Source: Larkinella soli
Lineage (GTDB): Bacteria > Bacteroidota > Bacteroidia > Cytophagales > Spirosomataceae
DNA length: 64,000 nucleotides
Reading direction: 5' to 3'
Assembly (NCBI RefSeq): GCF_003703975.1
Contig: NZ_QTJY01000002.1
Location: 620,001-684,000, forward strand
This document shows positions 8,470 to 18,332 of this stretch, piece by piece. Made by a program: the position numbers and the translations under genes. The first letter of the stretch is position 1, and every line of letters begins with the position of its first letter. The notes below the pieces were generated by a model. It was given only the letters and a program-made list of their open reading frames with translations. It did no database searches and was not told where the DNA came from.

Positions 8470-10164
8470 TTATTCGGTAGTCCAGACGACGCGCAGCACA
8501 CCGGCCTTCACGCCGATGGTCTGGAAAAACTCCAGCCAGTGCAGCTGCTGGGCACCCAGGTGGTCGGTCGGGGATTTGACCTCGACGAATTCATAGTGAC
8601 CCTCCTCATTCCAGACCAGCAAGTCCGGGAAGCCGCGGGTGTTCTCCCGCAGATTACGCGACATTTCGAGCATCACCAGTCCGAGCTGCTCCGGTTCCAG
8701 AAGCCGGGCCATCTGGAGCGTCAGGCTCAGCAGTTCCTCGTTCCAGTCGACGAGCACGTTGGTAATGCCGTATTTATCATAATAGGTTTTCTCGATCCGG
8801 GCCTTCCAGTCGTCCCGGGTTTTCAGTTCGGCCAGCCGCAATTTCAGGAGGTTTTCCCGCTTCAGGTAGAAGTCGGGCAGGTAGAAATCGGACGGAGCAC
8901 GCTGGAGGGGGTGGTGGATGGCCTGCACGTTGGCGTCGTAGATGATGTCCCAGAACACCAGCCCGAACAGCCCCCGCCAGGGATAGTTTTCGGTGAAGGC
9001 CGCTTCCCAGCCTTCTTCCAGAAAGTGGTTCATCACCCCGGCTTCGACGTGATGCCGGTAGATGGCCGGTACGCCCACACTTTCGGAATCGGACAGAAAC
9101 CGGGTCGTGGCCTTGCGGCTCCGCTTTTTCTCGCCCGCACTCAGAATCTTCTCCCGGAAGTCCTGCGCAAAATACCGCTCCTCGGCATTCTGCGGGGTGA
9201 CGGCCATCTCGTCGCAGAGGGCCAGAGCTTCGTCGATCAGGCCGGATCGGAACAGCAGCCGGACGCGCCGTTCGCGGGCGGGCACCTTGTCGGTCAGCTG
9301 ATACACCTGCATGGCCTGCTCGGGGAGTTTCTGGCGTTCCAGAAAACCGCCGACGCGCGTCACCAGCCGGGCATAGCCGGGTATGGCAATTTCGGTCAGT
9401 TCGGGGCGGCTCTCGTTCCAGTTCATGAACCAGTTGTAGATGTCCTCCGGCGGGGCTTCGGCTTCTTTCAGCTCATGAAATTCTTCGTTGGTAAGCGAGA
9501 TCAGCAGTTTGTCCTCGACTTCTTTCCGGTTGAAAAACCGGGCCGTCAGCTTCGATTCGTCGTAGCGTTCAAAGGTGACCTTGCCCAGGTCGCGGATGAC
9601 GAACTCCGTCATGTCGGAGGAACGGTTGCCGAAAAACAGGTACTTCAGCATCATCACCTCGGCCTCGAACTTCACCTTCACCACCGTCTCGTGGGTGGTC
9701 AGGCTGGTGACGATCTCGGCGAAATCCAGCTCCTGCAGCGCATACCGGACGATGTTCTCCTTCTTTTCCTTCGACAGCGGTTTCAGTTCCTCCGGTTCCA
9801 GCGGAAGCAGGCTCAGCAGTTCAGGTTTGGTGAAGGTGTTCAGGGCGTCGGCGCCCATCAGTTCGTGGTGAGGGTTCAGCCGTTCGGCAAAGCCGTGGAT
9901 GAGCAGTTCGCCCAAAGCCGCCGGCAGCTCGTCGATCTCCTTGTATTGCAGCTTATTGACCCGAAAAAAGATCCCCCGGCGGTTGCTGAACCGCACAAAC
10001 AGACACTGGGCGTCCTCGGTCAGTTCGTCGAACCGCCGGATGAAGTCGTTTTCGTCCTCATTCAGCAGATGTCCGTACATTCGCCGGACGAACCCGATCA
10101 GGTAGCGGAAGTATTCGAGATAATATTTCGGAGGTAGTTCAACCGTATTGCGTTCGTATGCCAT
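8470..10164 (-). CDS. FAN1-like structure-specific nuclease with C-terminal VRR-NUC domain
   Basis: A 564-residue protein. Its last 55 residues form a VRR-NUC (PD-(D/E)XK) nuclease core: Asp514 in GFPDLLVW, Glu528 and Lys530 in FVEVKSPTD, and a Q-Q-x-x-W helix near 539-543. Upstream it has the DNA-binding and TPR-like arrangement of FAN1 (Fanconi-associated nuclease 1): an N-terminal winged-helix-type part, a central helical part with ERRVRLLFRSG, and a segment EAGVMNHFLEEGW...GLVFWDIIYD that is characteristic of the family. FAN1 cuts 5' flaps and unhooks interstrand crosslinks, and bacterial homologues have been characterised in Pseudomonas. The catalytic residues are intact, so repair nuclease activity is likely. 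The gene is monocistronic. Confidence 0.82.
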   Translation of the reverse strand: MAYERNTVELPPKYYLEYFRYLIGFVRRMYGHLLNEDENDFIRRFDELTEDAQCLFVRFSNRRGIFFRVNKLQYKEIDELPAALGELLIHGFAERLNPHHELMGADALNTFTKPELLSLLPLEPEELKPLSKEKKENIVRYALQELDFAEIVTSLTTHETVVKVKFEAEVMMLKYLFFGNRSSDMTEFVIRDLGKVTFERYDESKLTARFFNRKEVEDKLLISLTNEEFHELKEAEAPPEDIYNWFMNWNESRPELTEIAIPGYARLVTRVGGFLERQKLPEQAMQVYQLTDKVPARERRVRLLFRSGLIDEALALCDEMAVTPQNAEERYFAQDFREKILSAGEKKRSRKATTRFLSDSESVGVPAIYRHHVEAGVMNHFLEEGWEAAFTENYPWRGLFGLVFWDIIYDANVQAIHHPLQRAPSDFYLPDFYLKRENLLKLRLAELKTRDDWKARIEKTYYDKYGITNVLVDWNEELLSLTLQMARLLEPEQLGLVMLEMSRNLRENTRGFPDLLVWNEEGHYEFVEVKSPTDHLGAQQLHWLEFFQTIGVKAGVLRVVWTTE

Positions 10165-10323
10165 GCCCTCAATCGCTCAATTAATACAGACGATTTCGTT
10201 TTTTTACCGTTATGTTTAAACACGGAAATCCCTGAAGTGGATTAAACCGATTGAAAACACATTCGTTTTCAGCGTTTTTCTCCCGTTATTCAGTCTATAA
10301 AAATAACATTTTTTACCGGTATT

Positions 10324-11280
10324 ATGTCCCCGGAAAGGGTCTTACAGGAACTGAGTGAGCAGCATCTGATCGACGACCGGCAACGGGCCGCGATCCGATC
10401 CGCCGAGGCCGATAAACTGTTTTCCGTCCACTGGGAATTGCGGGTGCTGCTCTACGCCGGTATTCTGGCCTTCTCGATGGGCGTAGGGCTGCTCATTTAC
10501 AAGTACATCGATCAGATCGGCCACTCGTTTCTAATCGCTGCGCTGGCGGTGGTCTGCGCGGGTTGTTTTGCGTTTGCGGCCCGGTTTCGGGCGCCTTTCA
10601 CGAAAGCCCGCACCCACAGCCGCTCCCCTTTCGGCGACTACGCCCTGCTGCTCGGCTGTCTGCTGTTTCTGACCCTCGAAGGGTATCTTCAATACCAGTA
10701 TCATTTTTTCGGAAACCGCTACGGGCTCGTCACTTTTCTTCCGGCCGTGTTGTTTCTGGCGCTGGCCTACGGCTTCGATCACCGGGGTGTGCTGTCGATG
10801 GGGCTCACGGCCCTGATCTCCTGGATCGGCGTCACGGTGCGGCCGCTGGAATTCTATTTCCGGGGTAATTTCCGCGACATGACCGTGCTGCTGTCGGCCA
10901 TCGGACTGAGCCTGGCTCTGATGGGGGGCGCGCTGCTGCTCGACCGCCGGCGCGTTAAGCGGCATTTCACCCTGACCACGCTGGCCTTCGCGGGCAACCT
11001 GCTGCTGGTGGCGCTGGTGGCCGGCCTGTTTCATTTTGAAGAACTCAACCTGATTTTTGCCGCAGGTCTGGCGGTGGCCTGCTTCGGCTTCGACACCTAT
11101 GCCCGGCGCGAACGGTCGTTTGTCTTTTTACTGATGAGTACGATTTACGGGTACATCGGCGTCACCTATCTGGTGTTTCATTATCTGCATCCGCATAACG
11201 AGGCCGCCTATCTGTACTGGATTCTGACCGGTATCGGCGTCACGGTCTACCTGTCCACCCAGCGGAACCAGGTGCAGTAA
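10324..11280 (+). CDS. DUF2157-like polytopic membrane protein
   Basis: A 318-residue protein with a short soluble N-terminal helix pair (residues 1-35, reading LSEQHLIDDRQRAAI) and then about eight or nine hydrophobic transmembrane segments. The layout, a small cytoplasmic start/LID-like helix followed by a membrane bundle, is that of the DUF2157 family, whose function is unknown. The downstream gene has the same layout and follows after 22 bp, so they are probably an operon of related integral membrane proteins. Confidence 0.68.
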   Translation: MSPERVLQELSEQHLIDDRQRAAIRSAEADKLFSVHWELRVLLYAGILAFSMGVGLLIYKYIDQIGHSFLIAALAVVCAGCFAFAARFRAPFTKARTHSRSPFGDYALLLGCLLFLTLEGYLQYQYHFFGNRYGLVTFLPAVLFLALAYGFDHRGVLSMGLTALISWIGVTVRPLEFYFRGNFRDMTVLLSAIGLSLALMGGALLLDRRRVKRHFTLTTLAFAGNLLLVALVAGLFHFEELNLIFAAGLAVACFGFDTYARRERSFVFLLMSTIYGYIGVTYLVFHYLHPHNEAAYLYWILTGIGVTVYLSTQRNQVQ

Positions 11281-11302
11281 ACGCCCGTCGGCTCAAAAAA
11301 CT

Positions 11303-12469
11303 ATGAAAGCATATAACGAAACCTGGGTCCGTAACAAACGCATTCTCGAACAGGCCACCCGCTGGGAACGGCAGGGGCTGCTCGACGCGTCGCAGATGGC
11401 CGGTATCCGGGAGCGGTTTCCGGTCGGTTTTCACGACGCCAACGGGTTCATCGAAATCGGCCTGTTCATCTTCACGGTCGTGGCCGTCAGCGGCAGTTAC
11501 TTCCTGCTGGCTACGCTGCTCTCCGCCCTGCTGGAAAAAACGATCCTGTACCACCTGTTCAATCTAACTTTCGGGCTGGCCGTAGGGCTGCTCGCCAACC
11601 GCCTGATTACCACCCGCCGGTTTTATCGTTCCGGCGTCGACAATGCGCTGATCCTCGTAACGGTGGCTCTGATCGCGGCCGGACTGGCGGGATTGCTGCC
11701 GGATTCGCTGCCTACCTGGGCCTATTGCCTGGCCATGTTGCCGGTGCTGCTGCTGGGAGTGGCCTATTACGCCGATCTGCTGCTCACCCTGGCGGCTTAC
11801 GGAACGCTGGTGACCACCCTGGTCGACCTGCTGCTGGATGTTCCGGGCGGGCATCACTTCCTGCCCTTCGTCGGCATGGCGCTGGCGACGGGACTGTATA
11901 TGCTGGCCCGGCGGTATGAAAACGACGAGCGGCTTCTCTACTGGAAAGACAACATTATCCTTTCGGAGTGGCTTTCGATCAGCCTGTTGCTGATCAGCTG
12001 CAACTACTTCATCGTACGGCAGATTTACTTCTGGCGGATGGAAAACCGCCCGCCGGAGCCGCCGGAAATACCGGCGGCCTGGCTGTATTGGGCGCTCACT
12101 TTCCTGGTTCCTCTCCTCTTGTTTTACATCGGTATCCGGCAGAAAGAACGGCCGCTGCTGATCATGAGCGCCATCGGCTGGGGCATTGCCCTGACCACCT
12201 GGCGGTATTATCACGCCCTGCTGTCGACGGAAGCCTATCTAACCCTGAACGGCCTGATTCTGATGGCGCTGGCGATTGCCCTGATCCGGTATTTACGCCG
12301 ACCGCAGAACGGTTTCACGGACCGGCCGGACGAAGATTCCCCGAAGCAGTTCCTGATCGATCCCGAAACCATGGCGACGATTCAGGCCACCACCGGCCGG
12401 CCCGGCCCGAAGGGAATGCCGTTCGGCGGGGGTGATTTCGGGGGTGGGGGCAGCGGAGACCGCTATTGA
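11303..12469 (+). CDS. Polytopic membrane protein with Gly-rich C-terminal tail
   Basis: A 388-residue protein with an N-terminal soluble segment (residues 1-45: RWERQGLLDASQMAGIRERF, similar in plan to its upstream neighbour), about ten hydrophobic segments, and a soluble tail of about 50 residues that ends GGGDFGGGGSGDRY. The Gly-rich terminus resembles those of TPM-domain and other Bacteroidota membrane proteins. The function is unknown. Because it shares an architecture with the upstream gene and sits 22 bp from it, I infer that the two act together, perhaps as a heteromeric membrane complex. Confidence 0.65.
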   Translation: MKAYNETWVRNKRILEQATRWERQGLLDASQMAGIRERFPVGFHDANGFIEIGLFIFTVVAVSGSYFLLATLLSALLEKTILYHLFNLTFGLAVGLLANRLITTRRFYRSGVDNALILVTVALIAAGLAGLLPDSLPTWAYCLAMLPVLLLGVAYYADLLLTLAAYGTLVTTLVDLLLDVPGGHHFLPFVGMALATGLYMLARRYENDERLLYWKDNIILSEWLSISLLLISCNYFIVRQIYFWRMENRPPEPPEIPAAWLYWALTFLVPLLLFYIGIRQKERPLLIMSAIGWGIALTTWRYYHALLSTEAYLTLNGLILMALAIALIRYLRRPQNGFTDRPDEDSPKQFLIDPETMATIQATTGRPGPKGMPFGGGDFGGGGSGDRY

Positions 12470-12479
12470 AAGATTGCCC

Positions 12480-12487
12480 TATTTTTG
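12480..12487 (+). promoter_or_regulatory. Possible -7 element for pgk
   Basis: TATTTTTG followed by CAC matches the Bacteroidota TAnnTTTG element and lies 115 bp before the pgk ATG. I see no TTG at the expected 17-23 bp upstream spacing, so this is a half-site only. Confidence 0.35.
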
Positions 12488-12601
12488 CACGGATCACTTA
12501 CAAAATAATACAAAACCAATAAGCTATTCCGGCTTTAGTCTCCTTTCGACAAAAACCCCTAAGTTCGGGCGGATTTTGGTAACCAACAGGCCATCTGTCA
12601 A

Positions 12602-13789
12602 ATGAAAACGTTAGACTCCTACAATTTTTCCGGCAAACGCGCGCTGATCCGGGTGGACTTCAACGTCCCTCTGAACGAAAAGTTCGAAATTACGGACGAT
12701 ACCCGCATGAAGGCCACGCTGCCGACCATCAATAAAATACTGAAAGACGGGGGTTCCTGCGTACTGATGTCGCACCTGGGCCGTCCGAAAGGGGGTCCGG
12801 AGGAGAAATATTCGCTCAAACACCTGATCAGCCCGCTGTCGATCATGCTGGGCCGGCCGGTCCGATTTGCTGACGACTGCATCGGCGAATCGGCGAAAGA
12901 ACAGGCCGACGCCCTGCAACCGGGTGAAGTGCTGCTGCTCGAAAACCTGCGATTTTATAAAGAAGAGGAAAAGGGCGATACCGGGTTCGCCGAAAAACTC
13001 TCGAAATTAGGGGACGTCTGGGTCAACGACGCCTTCGGAACGGCCCACCGGGCGCACGCATCGACGGCCGTCATCGCCCGGTTCTTTACCGACAAGGTAT
13101 GCGGCTACGTCATGCAGGCCGAGCTGGACAACGCCCAGCGGGTGCTCGACAATGCCGACCGTCCGTTCACGGCCATCATGGGCGGTGCCAAGATTTCCGA
13201 TAAGATTCTGATTATCGAGAAGTTACTGGAAAAGGTCGACAACCTCATCATCGGTGGCGGGATGACCTACACCTTTACCAAAGCCAAAGGCGGAAGCATC
13301 GGCAAATCGCTGCTGGAAGCCGACAAGATGGACCTGGCCCTCGATCTGCTGAAGAAAGCCGAAGAAAAAGGGGTGAACGTCTACCTGCCGCTCGACAACG
13401 TCTGCGCCGACGGCTTCTCCAACGACGCCCGGCGCCAGACCGTTTCCGCCGACTCGATTCCGGACGACTGGCAGGGCCTGGATATCGGACCGGAAACCGT
13501 CAAACTGTTCGCCGACGTGGTCGCCCAATCCAAAACCATCCTGTGGAACGGCCCGATGGGCGTATTCGAGTTCCCGAACTTCGCCGTCGGGACGAACGCC
13601 ATCGCCGAAGCGGTCGTGAAGGCGACCGAGGAGAACGGTGCCTTTTCGCTGATCGGTGGCGGTGACTCGGCTTCGGCCGTCAACAATGCCGGCTTCGGTG
13701 ACCGGGTGAGTTACGTCTCCACTGGCGGAGGGGCCCTTCTGGAATACATGGAAGGCAAAGTTTTGCCGGGTGTGGCAGCCCTGGATTAA
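12602..13789 (+). CDS. pgk: Phosphoglycerate kinase
   Basis: A complete 395-residue phosphoglycerate kinase, the usual bacterial length. The N-terminal 3-PG-binding domain shows RVDFNVPLN near residues 17-25, the DDTRM and SHLGRPKG segments, then [10 protein letters not shown] and [14 protein letters not shown]. The C-terminal nucleotide-binding domain shows [29 protein letters not shown] and GGGDSASAV. It converts 1,3-bisphosphoglycerate plus ADP into 3-phosphoglycerate plus ATP in cytosolic glycolysis. It is a single gene, ended by a clear terminator 45 bp downstream. Confidence 0.98.
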   Translation: MKTLDSYNFSGKRALIRVDFNVPLNEKFEITDDTRMKATLPTINKILKDGGSCVLMSHLGRPKGGPEEKYSLKHLISPLSIMLGRPVRFADDCIGESAKEQADALQPGEVLLLENLRFYKEEEKGDTGFAEKLSKLGDVWVNDAFGTAHRAHASTAVIARFFTDKVCGYVMQAELDNAQRVLDNADRPFTAIMGGAKISDKILIIEKLLEKVDNLIIGGGMTYTFTKAKGGSIGKSLLEADKMDLALDLLKKAEEKGVNVYLPLDNVCADGFSNDARRQTVSADSIPDDWQGLDIGPETVKLFADVVAQSKTILWNGPMGVFEFPNFAVGTNAIAEAVVKATEENGAFSLIGGGDSASAVNNAGFGDRVSYVSTGGGALLEYMEGKVLPGVAALD

Positions 13790-13834
13790 CAAATCGTTAA
13801 TTTAAAGATTAAAAATTATCATTAGAAAATTTAT

Positions 13835-13866
13835 AAAAAAGACCGCTGTGAGCGGTCTTTTTTTAT
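13835..13866 (+). terminator. Rho-independent terminator of pgk
   Basis: The stem GACCGCT (13841-13847) pairs with AGCGGTC (13851-13857) around a 3-base loop. It is flanked by an A-run and followed by a run of seven T, so it can work on both strands. Confidence 0.88.
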
Positions 13867-13974
13867 GATCTTTATATCCTTAAACGGCTTTTATTGTAAT
13901 TTTTTCAACTGCCCGGCTTCCTTTTGGCCAAATACTATTTTGAATTCGATAATTGTTGCCCTATTTTTAGTACA

Positions 13975-14009
13975 CAAAAAAGCCACTCCTCAACGTGGGA
14001 ATGGCTTTC
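13975..14009 (-). terminator. Rho-independent terminator of the outer-membrane receptor gene
   Basis: On the minus strand AGCCATTCC pairs with GGAGTGGCT (one G-T pair) around a 7-base loop, followed by a run of T. It lies about 170 bp after the receptor stop codon at 14181. The pairing is better on the minus strand than on the plus strand, which supports the direction. Confidence 0.68.
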
Positions 14010-14180
14010 TGCTTTTCTTAACCTAAACTAATTATCTGTGTAATCCGGAAGACGGGAAGGTCGACAGGCTTTGGGTATGGCACTTCTGCTCCTGGCTCAT
14101 CGCCCTTCCCTTTCCTTTTATACGGTCTTCCGGCTTCTCTATTTCTTCAGCCGATCGGCTTTTTTCTCTCAACCCGGTCA

Positions 14181-16634
14181 TCAGTTATTTCCACCTCCGG
14201 CGCGGTTGCGCTCGGCTTCCGTACTGGTGCTCCGCTGCCGGGCCGCTTTTACGTTCTGGTTACCGAAACGGTAGGTGAACGTCAGGCGGGCGATGCGGCT
14301 TTCCCAGCGGCTCATGATCCGGAAATTGATGTCCTGGTAGTTGGCCCGGCCCTGGAATTTGTTCAGCCAGAACGGGTCGTTCACGTTCAGTTTCAGGGTA
14401 GCCTTCTTGTTCATCATCGACTTCTGAACCCCGAAGCCGAAGGCGCCCTGCGGCTGGTAGCGGTAGAAACCGTACAGGCCTTTGGAGTTGTACCACCCGA
14501 AGAGCTCGGCCGTGATGCCTTTCGGCAGCACGAAGTTCTGGGAAGTGTACACGTTATACGCTACGAAATCGACATTGTACTGGGCACCGAGGTAGGGCGA
14601 ATTGAACTTATTGTAATAGACGTTGATATTGTTCTGCATGTTCCACCACTTCGTTACCGAAACCGGGTAGCTCATCGTCAGGCTGACGTTGTCCTGCGTA
14701 GCCAGGTTGTCGGAGGTCACATAGGTGATGTTCTGTTCGGCAATCTGACCCGGCACCTCGTTGACGATGACGTCGATGGTGCGGCTGTAACTGAGGGTGG
14801 TCGAATACTTCCCTTTGTACACGTGGGTCAGCTGGTACGAGTTCGTGAACTGCGGTTTCAGATACGGATTCCCCTGCTGGTAGGTATACGGGTCCAGATA
14901 GAACCGGAACGGGTTCAGGTTCTGGTAGTTCGGGCGGTCGATCCGGCGGCTGTACGACAGGTTCAGCACATTGTTGGTATCGATCTGCCGCGACAGGAAC
15001 AGTGTCGGGAACAGGTTGGTATAGTTCCGGTCCACGATTTTGTTCAGCGTCACCGAGTTCCCCCGCGAGTGGGTGTTTTCCAGCCGCAGGCCGGCCTGAA
15101 TACTTATCTTTTTCCCCAGCTTACCGGAATAGTTGGCGTAAGCCGCGTTGATGTTTTCGGTGTATTTGAAGCGGTTGCTCTGGCCGGGGTTGTTCACCCA
15201 GTTGTTGTCGATGAAATCCTCGTACAGCAGGTCGTTGTCCGACTTCACGTAGCTGGTTTTTATCCCGGCTTCGAACTTACCGCCTTTTTTCAGCGGCTGG
15301 ACGAAATCCGACTTGAACGCCCAGATGTCGATGAGGGAAGGCATCGTGTTGCGGACGATGGCCGGGGCCTGAACGACGCTGTCGGCGGCATTCGTGTAGG
15401 TGGTAACCAGATTGTTATGCGAGTCACCGTTGAACCGGGAATAATCCAGGTCGGCCGTCAGTTCGCGGCCCTTGCCGTTGAAATCGTATTTATAATTCAG
15501 GTTGCCTGTCACGTTCGACCACTTGTTTTTCACCGACACGTCGGTAGTCGGCTTGAGCGTAATCTGCCCGAGTTCGTTCCGGATGACGGAATAATTGACC
15601 GCGTTGTACTGTCTCCAGTCGTTGATGAAGCCGGTGGCGAGGACGCCGATGGTGCTTTTCTTGGTGATGAAGTAGTCGACACCGGCCCGGTAATTGTGTC
15701 CGTCGAAGCGGTTGGGCCGGATGGAGGTCTGATCGAAATAAGTGATCTTACCGTTGTAGGGAATGATCCGGTTCAGTTCATTCTCCTGGAAGCGACGGTT
15801 ATGAAAAAAGCTGTAATTGCCGAAGGCATTGATCTTTCCCACCCGGTGGTTCAGATTCAGGCTGGCGTTGGTTTTTTCGTACCGACCGTACCCCACGCCC
15901 GCGATGGCCGTCCCGTTGGTTCCGAAGTTTTTATTCTTCTTCATCCGGATGTTGATGATCCCAACGTTTCCGGAAGCGTCATACTTCGAGGACGGGTTCG
16001 TGATGATCTCGATTTTCTCGATATTATCACTCGGGGTATTCTTCAGCAGGTTGGCGACTTCCTGTCCCGAAAGATACGTCTGTTTTCCGTCAATCAAGAC
16101 AATAACGCCCGATTTCCCTTTTAATTGTATGTTATCATTTTGCCGGTCGATCGTCACGCCCGGTGCTTTTTCCAGCACTTCGAGGGCCGTGTTACCGCTG
16201 GAAACGATGCTGTTTTCCACGTTGACCACCGTCCGGTCGATTTCCTGCTCGATGAACGGTTTCTTGGCCACGACGTTCACCTCCTTCAGGCTTTTGGTCT
16301 CCTCAACCATCGTCAGCGTCCGGACCTGAACCTCCGGGTTGGCCGCGTCGACCGTGAACGCGTCGGAATAGATTTTTTTGAAACCGACCAGCGAGGTGGC
16401 GATCCGGTAGGAGCCCTCGGCCACATTGTCGATTTCGTATTTGCCGTTGACGTCGCTGACCACGCCTTTGACCAAGGTCGAATCCTTGGCCTTCAGCAGC
16501 AGCATGGTTACAAATTCGGCCGGTTTCTGGGCCTGGTCGATCACCACCCCGCGCACTTTGCCTTTGACGGGGTTCTGGGCCACAGCCATCGAAAGACTAA
16601 GCCAGGCCAGGGCCATGGTAATAAACGTTCTCAT
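14181..16634 (-). CDS. Outer-membrane beta-barrel receptor (TonB-dependent-receptor-like, OMP_b-brl_3 family)
   Basis: An 817-residue outer-membrane protein. The signal peptide covers residues 1-19 (ending MAVAQ). A carboxypeptidase-regulatory-like beta-sandwich follows at about 27-105 (GVVIDQAQKPAEFV, DVNGKYEIDNV). Next comes a plug-type domain at about 125-230 (VNVVAKKPFIEQEIDRTVVNVE, LEVLEKAPGV, VLIDGKQTYLSG, IEIITNPSSKYDASGNVGIINI). The rest is a C-terminal barrel with many aromatic beta strands. This plan is typical of Bacteroidota proteins annotated as outer membrane beta-barrel family proteins. The cargo is unknown and no SusD-like partner is adjacent. It is paralogous to the two receptors at the right end of the window. 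Confidence 0.88.
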   Translation of the reverse strand: MRTFITMALAWLSLSMAVAQNPVKGKVRGVVIDQAQKPAEFVTMLLLKAKDSTLVKGVVSDVNGKYEIDNVAEGSYRIATSLVGFKKIYSDAFTVDAANPEVQVRTLTMVEETKSLKEVNVVAKKPFIEQEIDRTVVNVENSIVSSGNTALEVLEKAPGVTIDRQNDNIQLKGKSGVIVLIDGKQTYLSGQEVANLLKNTPSDNIEKIEIITNPSSKYDASGNVGIINIRMKKNKNFGTNGTAIAGVGYGRYEKTNASLNLNHRVGKINAFGNYSFFHNRRFQENELNRIIPYNGKITYFDQTSIRPNRFDGHNYRAGVDYFITKKSTIGVLATGFINDWRQYNAVNYSVIRNELGQITLKPTTDVSVKNKWSNVTGNLNYKYDFNGKGRELTADLDYSRFNGDSHNNLVTTYTNAADSVVQAPAIVRNTMPSLIDIWAFKSDFVQPLKKGGKFEAGIKTSYVKSDNDLLYEDFIDNNWVNNPGQSNRFKYTENINAAYANYSGKLGKKISIQAGLRLENTHSRGNSVTLNKIVDRNYTNLFPTLFLSRQIDTNNVLNLSYSRRIDRPNYQNLNPFRFYLDPYTYQQGNPYLKPQFTNSYQLTHVYKGKYSTTLSYSRTIDVIVNEVPGQIAEQNITYVTSDNLATQDNVSLTMSYPVSVTKWWNMQNNINVYYNKFNSPYLGAQYNVDFVAYNVYTSQNFVLPKGITAELFGWYNSKGLYGFYRYQPQGAFGFGVQKSMMNKKATLKLNVNDPFWLNKFQGRANYQDINFRIMSRWESRIARLTFTYRFGNQNVKAARQRSTSTEAERNRAGGGNN

Positions 16635-16961
16635 AGGGCGAGATAAATTAGTAAGGTTGTTGTTTACGGATTGGGAGTTGTTTACTGTTCGGACGGCACT
16701 AACAAGTACATGGCAAAGTTAAGTAGTATGCATTACATAGAACCTTATCTTACATAAGTGGTCGTTTGATAAGGATGACCGGCAGAGGCAGGGCTTTTAA
16801 CTTTGGCGGGTGACATCTGGTAGATGCAAAGGTCGTACGGCGGGTTGCATCTCTCCAACCAAATAATTGTTAACTGGTGTTAAATGATGTTAAATGGACG
16901 TGGTTACATCCGGCCGTTTTGCCGGTTTTTTCGCCGTTTCGGGCTTTTTGACAGCCTCCGG
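16635..16961. other. Intergenic region upstream of the receptor gene
   Basis: This 327 bp stretch contains the candidate receptor promoter (16714-16742) and the downstream end of the serine hydrolase gene. I see no other gene, RNA or repeat. Confidence 0.5.
16714..16742 (-). promoter_or_regulatory. Candidate promoter of the receptor gene
   Basis: On the minus strand TAACTTTG (16714-16721) matches the Bacteroidota -7 element exactly. The -33 position, 18 bp upstream, reads TTC rather than TTG, which makes it a weaker site. It would give a leader of about 70 nt. Confidence 0.45.
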
Positions 16962-18194
16962 TCATTCCCGGGGCCACATCGGGGGCCAGTGGTACTCCCG
17001 GGCAACCGCCCGGATCAGCTCATGAATCAGGGGGGTACCGTTATCGGAATTGGTCATGATCACCACGCCACGACCGGTCCGGGCAAAGGCCACGGCATAA
17101 CAGGAAAAACCGGCGTTGCCACCGCTATGCCGGAATCGAATCGTTTCGCCGGAGCCGTCGACGCCAAACCCCAGGCCCCCGGCGCCCGGAATCTTCGTCA
17201 GCATCTGACGGACCGTCGTTTGCCTGAGGATGCCTTTGTCGGCCCGGTAGGAGGCACTGACATCGAGCATAAAGCGGGCTAAATCGGAAGGGGTTGTCCA
17301 GAGGCCGGCGGCCGCCAGTTCGGGATACACACGGTATCCGCCTTCGACCATCCTGCCGTTTCCTTCATAACCATTAGCCGCCCGGGATGCCTTGCCGCCG
17401 GGCGGCGGCCGACGAAACGTACTTTGCTTCATGCCGACGGGTTGCAGCACCAGTTCCTCCACCAGGGCACCGAAGGGCTTGCCGGTAACGTCTTCCAGCA
17501 GGAGCTGGAGAACCGTGAAGCCGCCCCCCGAATACGATTCTTTTTCTCCGGGGATCTGCTTTACCCGCACCGGAGCGGAGTTGGCAGGCGGTATGCCGTC
17601 GAGAATGTCGACGACCGTCGGAAGCGGGTCGCCGGGCCGGTAACCCGCAAAACCATGAACGGTCAATCCGGCCGTGTGGCTGACGATCCGGCGGAGGGTC
17701 ACTTTTTCGCCGGCGGTATACTCATTCTCCGGCACTTTCCACCGCCGAAGTTTAAGGTTCACGTCTTCGTCTAAGGAGAGCATTTGCTTTTCCACCAATC
17801 GGAAAGCCGCTACCGAGGTGACCGGCTTCGAGAGGGAAGCCGCCTGAAAACGTGTTGCCGGGTCGACTGGTTCAGCCTGAACGATGTCGCTCAGGCCGTA
17901 ACCTTTTACCCAGCTGATTTCCCCGTTGTCGAAGACGGCGATACTCACTCCCGGCACGTTCAGCGCCTTCATCCGTTCATAAATCGTCTGGTAAGAGCCG
18001 CTGTCCGCTCCCGACCTCGTCAAGGGAATCAGTCGGTTCTCGACGGCCCGGCTATCGAGGGCGGGCCGGTCCTGACCGAAAGATGGTCCGACCGCGAGAA
18101 GCGTGATTAACAGGATCCGAAAGAAAGGAAAACGGATCACGACCCGAGGGCTTGCCGTCGGGTTCGCTGCGAAAAGCAGGGGCGGATTGTTCAT
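16962..18194 (-). CDS. Secreted serine hydrolase of the beta-lactamase/PBP4* class
   Basis: A 410-residue class C beta-lactamase-related hydrolase. The motifs are Ser120-Leu-Ser-Lys123 (SxxK nucleophile motif), Tyr221 in YSGGG (the YxN position, Asn replaced by Gly), and a C-terminal RHSGGNAGF (HxG motif). The LRRIVSHTAGL segment is also typical. A hydrophobic signal-like stretch covers about residues 22-40 (FFRILLITLLAVGPSFG), preceded by about 20 residues. A GTG at residue 19 would give a more ordinary signal peptide, so the true start may be there. Family members include D-alanyl-D-alanine peptidases, esterases and D-aminopeptidases; the substrate is unknown. It is divergent from the MBL operon. 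Confidence 0.82.
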   Translation of the reverse strand: MNNPPLLFAANPTASPRVVIRFPFFRILLITLLAVGPSFGQDRPALDSRAVENRLIPLTRSGADSGSYQTIYERMKALNVPGVSIAVFDNGEISWVKGYGLSDIVQAEPVDPATRFQAASLSKPVTSVAAFRLVEKQMLSLDEDVNLKLRRWKVPENEYTAGEKVTLRRIVSHTAGLTVHGFAGYRPGDPLPTVVDILDGIPPANSAPVRVKQIPGEKESYSGGGFTVLQLLLEDVTGKPFGALVEELVLQPVGMKQSTFRRPPPGGKASRAANGYEGNGRMVEGGYRVYPELAAAGLWTTPSDLARFMLDVSASYRADKGILRQTTVRQMLTKIPGAGGLGFGVDGSGETIRFRHSGGNAGFSCYAVAFARTGRGVVIMTNSDNGTPLIHELIRAVAREYHWPPMWPRE

Positions 18195-18332
18195 GGAAGA
18201 TCAGGCGAAGCGATCGAAGGAATGGACGTTCAGGCCGTGGAAACTAAGGGAATGGAAGAAGGTTACAAACAAGCCCGGCTTTTCTTACTCCCTCAGTTTC
18301 CCCTTCTGGAATGTTAGTTTGACAGGCTGGTG

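Larger units (their letters stand above)
13790..14180. other. Intergenic region with two terminators
   Basis: This 391 bp gap between convergent pgk and the receptor gene is AT-rich. It holds the pgk terminator (13835-13866) and the receptor-side terminator (13975-14009). I see no further gene or RNA in it. Confidence 0.6.
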
